Shown: positions 16,165 to 24,689 of the stretch, in pieces | Position numbering within the stretch: position 1 is the first letter of the stretch | How the letters are laid out: each line of letters starts with the position of its first letter | Origin: Cohnella xylanilytica | Lineage (GTDB): Bacteria > Bacillota > Bacilli > Paenibacillales > Paenibacillaceae | Direction: 5' to 3' | Length of the DNA stretch: 64,000 nt | Assembly (NCBI RefSeq): GCF_014212175.1 | Contig: NZ_JACJVR010000005.1 | Span: 124,001-188,000, forward strand | Position numbers and translations under genes: made by a program | The notes under the pieces: generated by a model | Told to the model about the DNA's origin: nothing | Seen by the model: only the letters and a program-made list of their open reading frames with translations | Databases searched by the model: none

Positions 16165-17901
16165 GTGATCAGTCAATTGTCATGGAAGATTGGCGGGCAG
16201 CAGGGGGAAGGCGTGGAGAGTACGGACCGGATCTTCTCCACGGCTCTCAACCGGCTCGGCTATTATCTGTACGGGTATCGGCATTTCTCCTCTCGGATCA
16301 AGGGCGGGCATACGAACAACAAGATTCGGATCAGCACGAAGCCGATTCGCGCGATCTCGGACGATCTGGACATTCTGGTCGCGTTCGACCAGGAGAGCAT
16401 CGATCTGAACGCGAAGGAGCTTCGCCCGGGCGGCGTCATCGTCGCGGACGCCAAGTTCTCGCCGACCGTTCCGGACGGAGTCGGCGCGCGCCTGTTCGCC
16501 GTGCCGATCACGGCGATCGCGGAAGAGCTGGGAACCTCCCTCATGAAGAACATGGTCGCCTCCGGCGCCTCCTGGGCGCTGCTGGGGCTGCCGCTCGAGG
16601 TGTTCAACAAGGCGGTCGAGGAGGAGTTCGGGCGCAAGGGACCGGCCGTCGTCGAGAAGAACGTCGAGGCCGTGAAGCGCGGCGCGGACTTCGTGCTCGA
16701 GCAGGCGGGAGGGCCGCTGGAGGAATTCCGCCTCGAGGAGGCGGACGGCAAGCAGAAGCTGTTCATGATCGGCAACGAAGCGCTGGGCCTCGGCTCCATC
16801 GCCGCCGGCTGCCGCCTCATGAGCGCGTACCCGATCACGCCGGCTTCCGAGATCATGGAATACCTGATCAAGAAGCTTCCGAAGTTCGGCGGCACCGTCG
16901 TGCAGACGGAGGACGAGATCGCCGCGGTGACGATGGCGATCGGCGCCAACTACGCCGGCGTGCGGACGATGACCGCTTCCGCCGGTCCGGGCTTGTCCCT
17001 GATGATGGAGGCGATCGGCCTGTCCGGCATGACCGAGACGCCGCTCGTCATCATCGACACGCAGCGCGGCGGCCCTTCGACCGGCCTGCCGACCAAGCAG
17101 GAGCAGTCGGACATTAACGCGCTCATCTACGGCACGCACGGCGAGATTCCGAAGGTCGTCCTCGCGCCGAGCACGATCGAAGAATGCTTCTACGACATGA
17201 TCGAAGCGTTCAACGTGGCGGAGACGTACCAGGTTCCCGTCATCGTGGCGACCGATCTCCAGCTCTCCCTCGGCAAGCAGTCGTGCGAACCGCTCGACTT
17301 CGAGAAGATCGTCATCGAACGGGGCAAGCTGATGACGGGAGAGCTGCCGCCGCTGGAGGAGCACAAGCTGTTCAAGCGCTACGAATTCACCGAGGACGGC
17401 ATCTCCCCGCGCGTGCTGCCGGGCGCCAAGAACGGCATTCACCACGTCACGGGCGTCGAGCACGATCAGGAGGGACGTCCGTCCGAGAGCGCGGTCAACC
17501 GCAAGCTCATGATGGAGAAGCGGCTGCGCAAGCTGGATTCGCTGCGCATCTCGAACGCGGTCAAGGCGGACGCGCCGAACGAGAATCCGGATCTCGTGAT
17601 CGTGGCGATGGGCTCCACGGGCGGCACGATCGACGAGGCTCGCAAGCGCTTGGCCGCGGAGGGCGTGACGACCAACCACGTCACGGTCCGCCAGCTGCAT
17701 CCGTTCCCGACCGAGCTGCTCGAGCCGCATCTGAAGAGCGCCAAGAAGGTCGTCGTTCTGGAGAACAACGCGACCGGCCAGCTCGCGAACCTGATCAAGC
17801 AGAACGCCGGGTATCACGACAAGATCGAGAACCTGCTCAAATACGACGGAACGCCGTTCCTGCCTTCCGAAATCCACCAAGCCTGCAAGGAGCTGAGATA
17901 A
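16165..17901 (+). CDS. korA: 2-oxoacid:acceptor oxidoreductase, alpha subunit (gamma-alpha fusion)
   Basis: With KorB it oxidatively decarboxylates a 2-oxoacid (probably 2-oxoglutarate) to the acyl-CoA with a ferredoxin-type acceptor. The ~578-residue chain is a fusion: an N-terminal gamma domain (LSWKIGGQQGEGVEST, about 1-190), then the pyrimidine-binding alpha domain with the diagnostic SAYPITPASE motif and TASAGPGLSLMMEAIG. GTG 16165 is chosen because AGGAG (16151-16155) lies 9 bases upstream and relatives begin at MISQLSWK; ATG 16156 abuts the site. korB follows after 3 bases. Confidence 0.93.
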   Translation: MISQLSWKIGGQQGEGVESTDRIFSTALNRLGYYLYGYRHFSSRIKGGHTNNKIRISTKPIRAISDDLDILVAFDQESIDLNAKELRPGGVIVADAKFSPTVPDGVGARLFAVPITAIAEELGTSLMKNMVASGASWALLGLPLEVFNKAVEEEFGRKGPAVVEKNVEAVKRGADFVLEQAGGPLEEFRLEEADGKQKLFMIGNEALGLGSIAAGCRLMSAYPITPASEIMEYLIKKLPKFGGTVVQTEDEIAAVTMAIGANYAGVRTMTASAGPGLSLMMEAIGLSGMTETPLVIIDTQRGGPSTGLPTKQEQSDINALIYGTHGEIPKVVLAPSTIEECFYDMIEAFNVAETYQVPVIVATDLQLSLGKQSCEPLDFEKIVIERGKLMTGELPPLEEHKLFKRYEFTEDGISPRVLPGAKNGIHHVTGVEHDQEGRPSESAVNRKLMMEKRLRKLDSLRISNAVKADAPNENPDLVIVAMGSTGGTIDEARKRLAAEGVTTNHVTVRQLHPFPTELLEPHLKSAKKVVVLENNATGQLANLIKQNAGYHDKIENLLKYDGTPFLPSEIHQACKELR

Positions 17902-17904
17902 CCC

Positions 17905-18771
17905 ATGGCAACGTTCAAGGAGTTCCGCAACAACGTCAAGCCGAACTGGTGCCCGGGCTGCGGCGACTTCTCCGTCCAAGCCGCCATCCAGCGCGCCGCG
18001 GCGAACATCGGTCTCGAGCCGGAACAGTTGGCCGTTATCTCGGGCATCGGCTGCTCCGGCCGGATCTCCGGCTACATTAACGCGTACGGCCTGCACGGCA
18101 TCCACGGCCGCGCGCTGCCGATCGCGCAGGGCGTCAAGCTCGCCAACCGCGAGCTGACGGTCATCGCCTCCGGCGGCGACGGGGACGGCTTCGCGATCGG
18201 GATGGGCCACACGGTCCACGCGATTCGCCGCAACCTGGACATCACCTACATCGTGATGGACAACCAGATTTACGGATTGACCAAGGGCCAGACGTCGCCC
18301 CGCAGCGCCGAAGGCTTCAAGACGAAGTCGACGCCGGAGGGCTCGATCGAGAGCACGCTGTCCCCGCTCGAGATCGCCCTGTCCGCGGGCGCGACGTTCG
18401 TCGCGCAATCGTTCTCGAGCGATCTGAAGCAGCTGACCGGCCTGATCGAAGCGGGCCTGCAGCACAAGGGCTTCTCGCTGATCAACGTGTTCAGCCCGTG
18501 CGTCACCTTCAACAAGGTGAACACGTACGACTGGTTCAAGGAGAACATCGTCAACCTGGATCAATTCCCGGACTACGATCCTTCGAACCGGGTGGCGGCC
18601 ATGAACAAGATCATGGAGACGAACGGCATGCTGACCGGCCTGATCTATCAGGACAAGGGACGCAAGTCGTACGAGGACCTGGCCGTCGGCTTCAAGCCGG
18701 AAGCTCTGGCGAAGCAGGATCTGCGGCTGAGCCGGGAAGAATTCGACAAATTGTTGGCGGAATTCAAATAA
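17905..18771 (+). CDS. korB: 2-oxoacid:acceptor oxidoreductase, beta subunit
   Basis: The 288-residue thiamine-diphosphate-binding subunit has NWCPGCGDFSV near the start, a GIGCSGR segment, the TPP motif GGDGDGFAIGMGH, and DNQIYGLTKGQTSPRS. The family also carries an iron-sulfur cluster; the cysteines in WCPGCG, GCSG and FSPCVTFN fit its ligand pattern. Start ATG 17905 has AAGGAG inside the end of korA. It is paired with korA and terminated by the hairpin at 18787. Confidence 0.94.
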   Translation: MATFKEFRNNVKPNWCPGCGDFSVQAAIQRAAANIGLEPEQLAVISGIGCSGRISGYINAYGLHGIHGRALPIAQGVKLANRELTVIASGGDGDGFAIGMGHTVHAIRRNLDITYIVMDNQIYGLTKGQTSPRSAEGFKTKSTPEGSIESTLSPLEIALSAGATFVAQSFSSDLKQLTGLIEAGLQHKGFSLINVFSPCVTFNKVNTYDWFKENIVNLDQFPDYDPSNRVAAMNKIMETNGMLTGLIYQDKGRKSYEDLAVGFKPEALAKQDLRLSREEFDKLLAEFK

Positions 18772-18786
18772 AGGCGTTTTTCCTGG

Positions 18787-18818
18787 GAGGCACGCGGGCG
18801 AACCGTGTGCCTCTTTTG
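18787..18818 (+). terminator. Terminator after korB
   Basis: Stem gaggcacgcgg / ccgtgtgcctc (11 pairs, one wobble), loop gcgaa, followed by TTTTG. Confidence 0.75.
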
Positions 18819-18829
18819 CCGCGTTGCGT

Positions 18830-18835
18830 TATAAT
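18830..18835 (+). promoter_or_regulatory. -10 element for pduL
   Basis: TATAAT about 80 bases before the gene and just after the korB terminator; the -35 is unclear. Confidence 0.45.
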
Positions 18836-18918
18836 AAACGGGAGATTAAGGCAATTCGCCGAGAATTGCAGACTATAGAGATTCGCCGGGACAGGCGAGG
18901 AAGAGAGGCGGTACCCCC

Positions 18919-19497
18919 ATGAGCGAGATTCGCGAAGTACCCGTCGGCGTCTCCGCGCGCCACATCCATCTGACGCAAGAGCATATCGAGATCCTGTTCG
19001 GAGCCGGCGCCGGGCTGACGGTTCTTAAGCCGCTGTCGCAGCCGGGACAGTTCGCCGCGAACGAGACGGTCGCGGTTCACGGGCCGAAGGGCTCGTTCGC
19101 CAAGGTTCGCATTCTCGGGCCGGCGCGGAAGGCGACCCAGCTCGAAGTATCGAGAACCGACGCGTTCTCGTTAGGGCTGAACCCTCCGGTGCGGGAATCC
19201 GGCAAGATCGACGGCACGCCGGGCATCCGCATCGTCGGACCGGCCGGCGAAGTGACGGTCGAGCAGGGAGTGATCGTCGCCGCCCGCCACATCCACTTCC
19301 ATACGTCGGATGCCGAGCGCTGGGGCATCCGGGACAAGCAGTTGCTCAAGGTCCGGGTCGGCGGCGAACGCGGCGTCGTGTTCGAGAACGTCATCGCCAG
19401 AGTGTCCGACCAGTTCGCGCTGGACATGCACATCGATACCGACGAAGGGAACGCGGCCGGCGTCGCGACCGGCGATAAGGGCGAAATTGTCGGCTGA
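18919..19497 (+). CDS. pduL: PduL-type phosphate acyltransferase (phosphotransacylase)
   Basis: The 192-residue protein shows the duplicated PduL fold with its two histidine motifs, VGVSARHIHLTQEHIE near residue 9 and VIVAARHIHFHTSDAERW near 118, plus DMHIDTDEGNAAG. PduL interconverts acyl-CoA and acyl phosphate (acetyl or propionyl). There is no shell-protein gene nearby and no clear N-terminal encapsulation peptide, so it probably works free in the cytosol as an alternative to Pta. Its place directly after korAB suggests it could process their acyl-CoA product, which is inference. ATG 18919 follows an AGAGAGGCGG stretch. Confidence 0.9.
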   Translation: MSEIREVPVGVSARHIHLTQEHIEILFGAGAGLTVLKPLSQPGQFAANETVAVHGPKGSFAKVRILGPARKATQLEVSRTDAFSLGLNPPVRESGKIDGTPGIRIVGPAGEVTVEQGVIVAARHIHFHTSDAERWGIRDKQLLKVRVGGERGVVFENVIARVSDQFALDMHIDTDEGNAAGVATGDKGEIVG

Positions 19498-19515
19498 TTC
19501 CGATCATGGTATAAT
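19487..19515 (+). promoter_or_regulatory. Sigma-A promoter of miaB
   Basis: TTGTCG (19487-19492), 17 bases, TATAAT (19510-19515); the -35 lies inside the end of pduL. Confidence 0.7.
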
Positions 19516-19649
19516 GTGAAGGATGGGCGCACGTCCGTTCGCGCCGATACGCCTATATTCATGTCGATTCAAGCCCATTCTAGCCATGCCGCGCCCATTC
19601 GCGGCTGGATGAACGGCTATTATCACGCGTCATAGGGAGGGGAAATGGA

Positions 19650-21215
19650 GTGGCAGGCGAGAGCAAAGATTACGGGAAGTACTTCGACTTCTCCGGCGCC
19701 AAGCTCATTTCCGAGGACGAACACGGCAGAACGATCCGCCTGGGCGGTCGCGATATTCTCATCCGGTCCGAGCCGAATTACCGGCAGGAGAAGCAGCGAG
19801 GCAAGGAAGAGATCCGCATCCATTACGAGAACGCGGTCCCGGACGAGCTGCGGACTCTCGGGCTGGGTCGCAAATATTTGATCTACACGTACGGCTGCCA
19901 GATGAACGAGCACGACACGGAAGTGATGAGGGGCTTGTTCGAAGAGATGGGCTTCGAGGCGACCGAGGAGAGGACCGAGGCTGACGTCATTCTGCTGAAC
20001 ACGTGCGCCGTCCGCGAGAACGCGGAGGACAAGGTGTTCGGCGAGCTGGGCCACCTGAAGGCCCTCAAGCTGGAGAAGCCGGACCTCATTCTGGGCGTCT
20101 GCGGCTGCATGTCGCAGGAAGCCGCCGTCGTGAACCGGATCATGCAGAAGCACGCGTTCGTCGACCTGATCTTCGGGACGCATAACATTCACCGTCTTCC
20201 GCACCTGCTGCAGGACGCCTACTTCGGCAAGGAGATGGTCGTCGAGGTATGGTCCAAGGAAGGCGACATCATCGAGAACCTGCCGAAGAAGCGGGAAGGC
20301 CTGCGCGCATGGGTGAACATCATGTACGGCTGCGACAAGTTCTGCACGTACTGCATCGTTCCTTATACGCGCGGCAAGGAGCGGAGCCGGCTTCCGGAGG
20401 ACGTCATCGCCGAAGTTCGCGAGCTCGCGCGCCATGGTTACAAGGAGATCACGCTGCTCGGCCAGAACGTGAACGCCTACGGCAAGGACTTCACGGACCG
20501 CGAATACCGGTTCGGGCACCTGATGGACGAGATCCGCGGCATCGGCATCCCGCGCGTCCGCTTCACGACGAGCCATCCGCGGGACTTCGACGATCACCTC
20601 ATCGAGGTGCTCGCGAAGGGCGGCAATCTGGTCGAGCACATCCATCTGCCGATGCAGTCCGGAAGCTCCGAGGTGCTGAAGCGGATGAGCCGCAAGTATA
20701 CGCGCGAGCACTTCCTCGATCTCGTGCGCCGCATCCGCGCGGCGATTCCGAACGTCGTGCTGACGACGGACATCATCGTCGGCTTCCCGGGCGAGACCGA
20801 GGAGCAGTTCGAGGAGACGCTGTCGCTCGTGCGCGAAGCGAAGTTCGCATCCGCGTTCACGTTTATCTATTCGCCGCGCGAAGGGACTCCCGCCGCGTCG
20901 ATGGAAGATAACGTGCCTTACGAGGTCAAGCAGAAGCGGCTGCTGCGCCTGAACGACCTGATCGCCGAGCTGAGCCTGGAGAGCAACCAGGAGCTTCAAG
21001 GGCAGACGGTGGAAGTGCTCGTCGAAGGCCAGAGCAAGAACAACCCGAACGTGCTGTCCGGCCGGACCCGTTCGAACAAGCTGATCCACTTCGAAGGCCC
21101 GAAGGAATGGATCGGCCAGTTCATGCAAGTGCGGGTGACGAAGCCGCAGACCTGGTACATCACCGCGGAAGCGGCGGAGCCGCCCGTTCGCGAGGCGCTG
21201 TCGCACGGCGCCTGA
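19650..21215 (+). CDS. miaB: tRNA-2-methylthio-N6-dimethylallyladenosine synthase MiaB
   Basis: A radical-SAM methylthiotransferase that modifies A37 of tRNAs reading UNN codons. The 521-residue chain has an N-terminal MTTase domain with cysteines in [18 protein letters not shown] and GVCGCMSQ. The radical-SAM motif is CDKFCTYC; then come [22 protein letters not shown] and a TRAM domain near the end. The ~65-residue N-terminal extension is typical of Bacillales MiaB. GTG 19650 has AGGGAGGGG 7 bases upstream; the ATG at 19645 is out of frame. Confidence 0.96.
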   Translation: MAGESKDYGKYFDFSGAKLISEDEHGRTIRLGGRDILIRSEPNYRQEKQRGKEEIRIHYENAVPDELRTLGLGRKYLIYTYGCQMNEHDTEVMRGLFEEMGFEATEERTEADVILLNTCAVRENAEDKVFGELGHLKALKLEKPDLILGVCGCMSQEAAVVNRIMQKHAFVDLIFGTHNIHRLPHLLQDAYFGKEMVVEVWSKEGDIIENLPKKREGLRAWVNIMYGCDKFCTYCIVPYTRGKERSRLPEDVIAEVRELARHGYKEITLLGQNVNAYGKDFTDREYRFGHLMDEIRGIGIPRVRFTTSHPRDFDDHLIEVLAKGGNLVEHIHLPMQSGSSEVLKRMSRKYTREHFLDLVRRIRAAIPNVVLTTDIIVGFPGETEEQFEETLSLVREAKFASAFTFIYSPREGTPAASMEDNVPYEVKQKRLLRLNDLIAELSLESNQELQGQTVEVLVEGQSKNNPNVLSGRTRSNKLIHFEGPKEWIGQFMQVRVTKPQTWYITAEAAEPPVREALSHGA

Positions 21216-21338
21216 TCCGAGAAGCGGCGGATTCGTCCGCAAGCGGGCTACCCCGTATTAGCGCAACGACCATATGCGAGGCGAGACGATGGCGGCGAAG
21301 ACCGCGCCCGTCTACGCCCACGAAGGAGACATCGACCC

Positions 21339-21836
21339 ATGTCGGCTACTCACAATGCCGCTGAGCACGAGCATCACGATCATCGCCGCCACGTTCTCGT
21401 CGACGGCGAATACGAGATTCCCCGCTTCGACAACCGCGACCTGATCGTGCGGGAAGACATTCTGGCGCGCGCCCGCGAGCTGGCGCGGCTGATCACGACG
21501 ACGGAAGAAGTGTCGATCTACCAGAAGGCGGAGAAGCTTATTCAAGGCCACGAGCGCGTACAAGCCTTGATCGCCCAGATCAAGAAGAAGCAGAAGGAGC
21601 TCGTCGCCTTCCAGACGACGTTCAAGAACGAGCAGATGGTCGAGAAGATCGAGAAGGAGATCGAAGCTCTTCAAGACGAGCTCGACGAGATGCCGGTCGT
21701 GCAGCAATTCCAGCAGAGCCAGACGGACGTCAACTATTTGCTGCAATCGATCGTCGGCATCATCCGCGACACCGTCGCGGAGAAGCTCGACGTGGAAGCG
21801 GCGGCGCCCGCGGAAGTGCCGGAGAGCTGCGACTGA
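21339..21836 (+). CDS. ricA: YlbF/YmcA family regulator RicA
   Basis: The 165-residue helical protein matches the YmcA member of the YlbF family, part of the YaaT-YlbF-YmcA complex that tunes RNase Y and affects sporulation, competence and biofilm formation in Bacillus. Family signatures are ILARARELARLITTTEEV, the IYQKAEKLIQGHERVQALI helix and KIEKEIEALQDELDEMPVV. The first ~35 residues are an extra His-rich tail (EHEHHDHRRH) that could bind metal. ATG 21339 follows GAAGGAG. miaB-ricA is the conserved order; in Bacillus cotE-mutS would follow, but here they do not. Confidence 0.92.
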   Translation: MSATHNAAEHEHHDHRRHVLVDGEYEIPRFDNRDLIVREDILARARELARLITTTEEVSIYQKAEKLIQGHERVQALIAQIKKKQKELVAFQTTFKNEQMVEKIEKEIEALQDELDEMPVVQQFQQSQTDVNYLLQSIVGIIRDTVAEKLDVEAAAPAEVPESCD

Positions 21837-21917
21837 ATTGCATAAAGTCGCCATTCGGTCCGCAAGCTAATGGCGCCTTCGCCCACCGCGAAGGCGAATT
21901 CGCTGCCAGGAGGCCGG

Positions 21918-22019
21918 ATGACGATGACGGAAGGCATTCCGAACTCTCAGACGAGAGCCCCGCGGCCGGAAGACCCGAAGAAGCAGGGCCGCTCCGCCGC
22001 CAAGAAGAAATCGAAATAA
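21918..22019 (+). CDS. Small basic hypothetical protein (33 residues)
   Basis: An ORF with an excellent ribosome-binding site (AGGAGG at 21908-21913) encodes a short protein with a highly basic end (KKKSK). No family is recognised. It lies between ricA and a strong hairpin. The start signal and spacing make translation plausible, but coding is unproven. Confidence 0.5.
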   Translation: MTMTEGIPNSQTRAPRPEDPKKQGRSAAKKKSK

Positions 22020-22021
22020 AC

Positions 22022-22060
22022 GGAACGGGCGACGCCGAAGCTTCAGGCGTCGCCCGTTCC
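22022..22060 (-). terminator. Terminator shared by the small ORF and the minus-strand coat-like gene
   Basis: A perfect 15-bp stem (ggaacgggcgacgcc / ggcgtcgcccgttcc) with a 9-base loop. On the minus strand it is followed by a T-rich gtttattt, and the minus gene's stop codon lies in the loop, so it mainly terminates that gene. Confidence 0.65.
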
Positions 22061-22687
22061 CTTGTCCGCGGCCGGAGCCGGCTTCTCCGTCGCCCACGCA
22101 ATCGTCAGCGTCTGCGTATTCTGATTATACGATAACGCGAGAGGGGTTCCGGCCGTCAGCTTAAGCGAGCGAAGCGCGGCCGGCGCGAATCGGATCGTCC
22201 GGTCCAGCAGGTTGGACGGGGTGAACACCGCGAACTTCGCCGTCCGCTGTCCGATTCGCAGCTGGACCGGCATTCGCCGCCGTTCCGGCATGCCGAGGAC
22301 GGACGATAGCTCGTAGCCGATATGAACGGTATTCGGGTTGAGCCGAGCCGAGCTCATCGCGGAGGCTCTGGCCGAGCTGACCGGCGAAGGCGCGACGCTG
22401 AGCACCTTCGTACGTTCGTTGTAATCGAACCGATATCGCCGGGAATCCCGAAGCCGCAGCCTTCCCGCCAATCGGGCGTTCAGCTCGAGATAGTTCGCGA
22501 AGCTCTCCCCGTCTTCCCTGAATTGAACGGTAACCGTATGACGCAAGCTTCCGTGACGAAGGACGACGCGGGCGCCGGCTCCGATCGCATGGAGGTCGTG
22601 CTTGTCGTCGCCGAGTCCGTTCGCCGTCAAGTAGACGACGTCCGCCGGAACCGGGGACAGGATCAGGTCTACGCGTCCGCTTGCCAT
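22043..22687 (-). CDS. Hypothetical protein resembling the N-terminal region of YheC/YheD spore-coat proteins
   Basis: The 214-residue protein shows an internal duplication. Residues ~10-95 and ~115-200 each contain a stretch like LTANGLG...GARVVLRHG or IGYELSSVLGMP...VQLRIG, then a strand pair like YLELNARLAGRLRL...YRFDYN or TIRFAPAALRSLKL...LALSYN. This pattern recalls the N-terminal domain of YheC/YheD coat-associated ATP-grasp proteins, but the ATP-grasp part is absent. The assignment is a resemblance, not proof. The ribosome-binding site is weak (GGGAG 14 bases upstream of the ATG). Confidence 0.5.
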   Translation of the reverse strand: MASGRVDLILSPVPADVVYLTANGLGDDKHDLHAIGAGARVVLRHGSLRHTVTVQFREDGESFANYLELNARLAGRLRLRDSRRYRFDYNERTKVLSVAPSPVSSARASAMSSARLNPNTVHIGYELSSVLGMPERRRMPVQLRIGQRTAKFAVFTPSNLLDRTIRFAPAALRSLKLTAGTPLALSYNQNTQTLTIAWATEKPAPAADKGTGDA

Positions 22688-22827
22688 GACGTTCGATCAC
22701 GCTCCCATGGCGCTTGGCCGGTCATTGAGGAATCGATGCCAAATAAAAGCTACCCTCTACCTTATGCGCAGGGGTATCCGCTTGCTTGTACATTCGTCCC
22801 CGGGACGTTGGCGGCGGCGCGCCGGCC

Positions 22828-22871
22828 AAGACGAAAGGCTTCCGCCCGGCGGAGAGCGCCGGGCGGAAGCC
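22828..22871 (-). terminator. Terminator of bioY
   Basis: A perfect 15-bp stem (22837-22851 / 22857-22871) with loop gagag, followed on the minus strand by tttcgtctt. Confidence 0.75.
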
Positions 22872-22902
22872 CTTGAAGAGAGCAGAATGGCAGGGAAGCG
22901 AA

Positions 22903-23736
22903 TCACTTGGCCGGACGCTTCCGGGAAGCCGGCCGGAGCGGCGGAACGAACGGGCGAAGAGCGCCGATCAGCAGGGCGGCGACGACCGTCTTGATCGAAT
23001 CGCCCAGCAGGAACGGGTAGCAGCCCAGCGACATCGCCTTGGCGAACGACAAATTCGCTTTGTAGGCGAGCCAAGGGACTCCTCCGGCATAGACGAGAAG
23101 GGCGCCCCCGACGAAGAGGGTTACCGCCAGCGCGACGAGCCGGGCCGGAGCGAGCCGGCGCCCATGTTCGCGGAACAGGCGATCGCTGACCCATCCGATG
23201 AACAGCGCCGCGAACGGGAACATCCAGATGAAGCCGCTTGTCGGGCCGTAGAGCGCGGCGAGTCCGCCATTGCCATGGATGAGGGGCAGCCCGGTCGCGG
23301 TCAGCAGAATGACGACGGCGATGCTCCAGAAGCCGTAGAACGCCCCGAGCAGCCCTCCGGCCAGCATGACGGCCAGCGTCTGCAGCGTGATCGGCACCGG
23401 GGAGAAGCCGAGCGGCACCGAGAGGGAGCTGAAGGCGATGAACAGGGCGCCGAACAAAGCGGTGAAGACGACGCCCCGCAGCCACCCGACGGAAGGGGAG
23501 GATGCGATGGCGACGGTGCCGGCCGGCTGCCGCGGGGATGGCGGGGAACCGTTCGGCGCCCCCCGGCTCGTCGAAGGTTCCGCGATTCCTCCGGTTTTAA
23601 CCTCCGTATTATCGGTTCCCGCCGATGCGGAGGCGGCTGATAATTCGGATTCGGATGCCGTTGCGGTTTCGTTTCTCGTTTCGTTTCTCGTTGCGGATGC
23701 GGATTCGGTTGCGTGAGGCGTGGTCGAAGTCGGCAT
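22903..23736 (-). CDS. bioY: Biotin ECF transporter substrate-binding protein BioY
   Basis: The C-terminal ~190 residues match BioY: six hydrophobic helices, GFSPVPITLQTLAVMLAGGLLG, a GLPLIHG-like loop and GPTSGFIWMFP. BioY is the S-component that binds biotin in the membrane. ATG 23736 follows GAAAGGGG (9-base gap), and a BirA-type operator lies just upstream. Odd: the first ~85 residues are a hydrophilic Ser/Thr/Ala/Glu-rich tail not found in typical ~190-residue BioY, built partly from repeated NETRNET-like units. The ECF ATPase and T-component genes are divergent at 23835 and 24676. Confidence 0.9.
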   Translation of the reverse strand: MPTSTTPHATESASATRNETRNETATASESELSAASASAGTDNTEVKTGGIAEPSTSRGAPNGSPPSPRQPAGTVAIASSPSVGWLRGVVFTALFGALFIAFSSLSVPLGFSPVPITLQTLAVMLAGGLLGAFYGFWSIAVVILLTATGLPLIHGNGGLAALYGPTSGFIWMFPFAALFIGWVSDRLFREHGRRLAPARLVALAVTLFVGGALLVYAGGVPWLAYKANLSFAKAMSLGCYPFLLGDSIKTVVAALLIGALRPFVPPLRPASRKRPAK

Positions 23737-23756
23737 TGTCAAAAACCCCTTTCAAA

Positions 23757-23787
23757 TGTTAACCTATGTATGAGTTGGTGGTTAACA
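23757..23787. promoter_or_regulatory. BirA (biotin repressor) operator
   Basis: TGTTAACC (23757-23764), 15 bases, GGTTAACA (23780-23787) is a perfect 8-bp inverted repeat. It matches the Bacillus BirA half-site pattern (TTGTTAACC-N15-GGTTAACAA, recalled from knowledge). It lies between bioY and ecfA1 and can repress both, so biotin would shut down its own uptake. Confidence 0.85.
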
Positions 23788-23834
23788 ATTGGCATTTTAA
23801 CATGGGATCACCGGATTGGGAAGAGGGAAAATCG

Positions 23835-24689
23835 ATGGTTGACCATCAGGAGGCCGACGATCTGATCGTGTCGGGTCTATCGGTCTATACGGATGCGGTA
23901 GACGGCGCGGATCGGTCAAGGCTTGAGGAAGTCGAATTGAAGCTATCGCGCGGCGAGTGGCTGAACCTGGTCGGCGTCAACGGCAGCGGCAAGTCGACGC
24001 TCGCCCGCGTGCTGGCCGGATTGCCGGAGGCGGGAGCCGTCGGTTCGATGCGGCGCGGCTTCGCCGGGGAGGAGCCGGCGGCCTACGTCATGCAGCAGCC
24101 GGATACGCAGCTGTTCGGACAGACGCCGCGCGAGGAGATGGCGTTCGTCCTGGAGTGGCAGGGCGTTCCGGCGTCGGAGCTTCCGCAGACGGCCGAACGG
24201 ATGCTGGCGCGCGCGGATTTAAGCGCCTTCGCCGACGAGCCGTGGGCGAGACTGTCCGGGGGCCAGCGGCAGCTCGCCGTCGCGGCCGCCGCGGCGGGGC
24301 GATCCCGTCTGATCGTGTTCGACGAAGCGACTTCCATGCTCGACGGGGCCGCCGCCGCCCGGGTGCGCGCGATAGCCCGAGAGCTTCACGCTGCGGGAAC
24401 CGCCGTCGTCTGGGTGACCCAGCGGCTCGAGGAGCTGGAGCCTGAACGGCGCGTCGTCGCCATGGCGGATGGCCGGATCGCGTTCGACGGGAGCGGCAGA
24501 GAGTTTATCTACGGCCGGCATCCGCTGCGGGAGGAGCCGCCGTGCCTTCGCTGCGGTCTGCGGCTGCCGTATCTCGCTTCGCTCGCGCTTGAACTTTATC
24601 GGTCGGGGCATCTCGACGCCCCTCTGCCGATGAACGAGTCGGAATGGAGCGGCATTCGCGGGAGGGCGGGAACCGATGAAGCCATTTAA
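23835..24689 (+). CDS. ECF transporter ATPase (EcfA1-like)
   Basis: A ~284-residue ABC ATPase with Walker A GVNGSGKST, Q-loop MQQPDTQLFGQT (the QLFGxT form is typical of ECF ATPases), signature LSGGQRQ and Walker B RLIVFDEATSM. It energises biotin uptake with the next gene and BioY. ATG 23835 is favoured by AAGAGGG 7 bases upstream; an in-frame ATG at 23766 lies inside the BirA operator and is unlikely. Its end overlaps the start of the next gene by 14 bases, indicating coupling. Confidence 0.88.
   Translation: MVDHQEADDLIVSGLSVYTDAVDGADRSRLEEVELKLSRGEWLNLVGVNGSGKSTLARVLAGLPEAGAVGSMRRGFAGEEPAAYVMQQPDTQLFGQTPREEMAFVLEWQGVPASELPQTAERMLARADLSAFADEPWARLSGGQRQLAVAAAAAGRSRLIVFDEATSMLDGAAAARVRAIARELHAAGTAVVWVTQRLEELEPERRVVAMADGRIAFDGSGREFIYGRHPLREEPPCLRCGLRLPYLASLALELYRSGHLDAPLPMNESEWSGIRGRAGTDEAI

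Noticed and set aside
16180-18564. 794-codon minus-strand frame across korA/korB
   Set aside because: It has Arg/Leu/Val-rich composition, no start signal and is fully antisense to conserved genes.
23766-23834. Longer ecfA1 start at ATG 23766
   Set aside because: It lies inside the BirA operator and has no ribosome-binding site, whereas ATG 23835 has one at ideal spacing.
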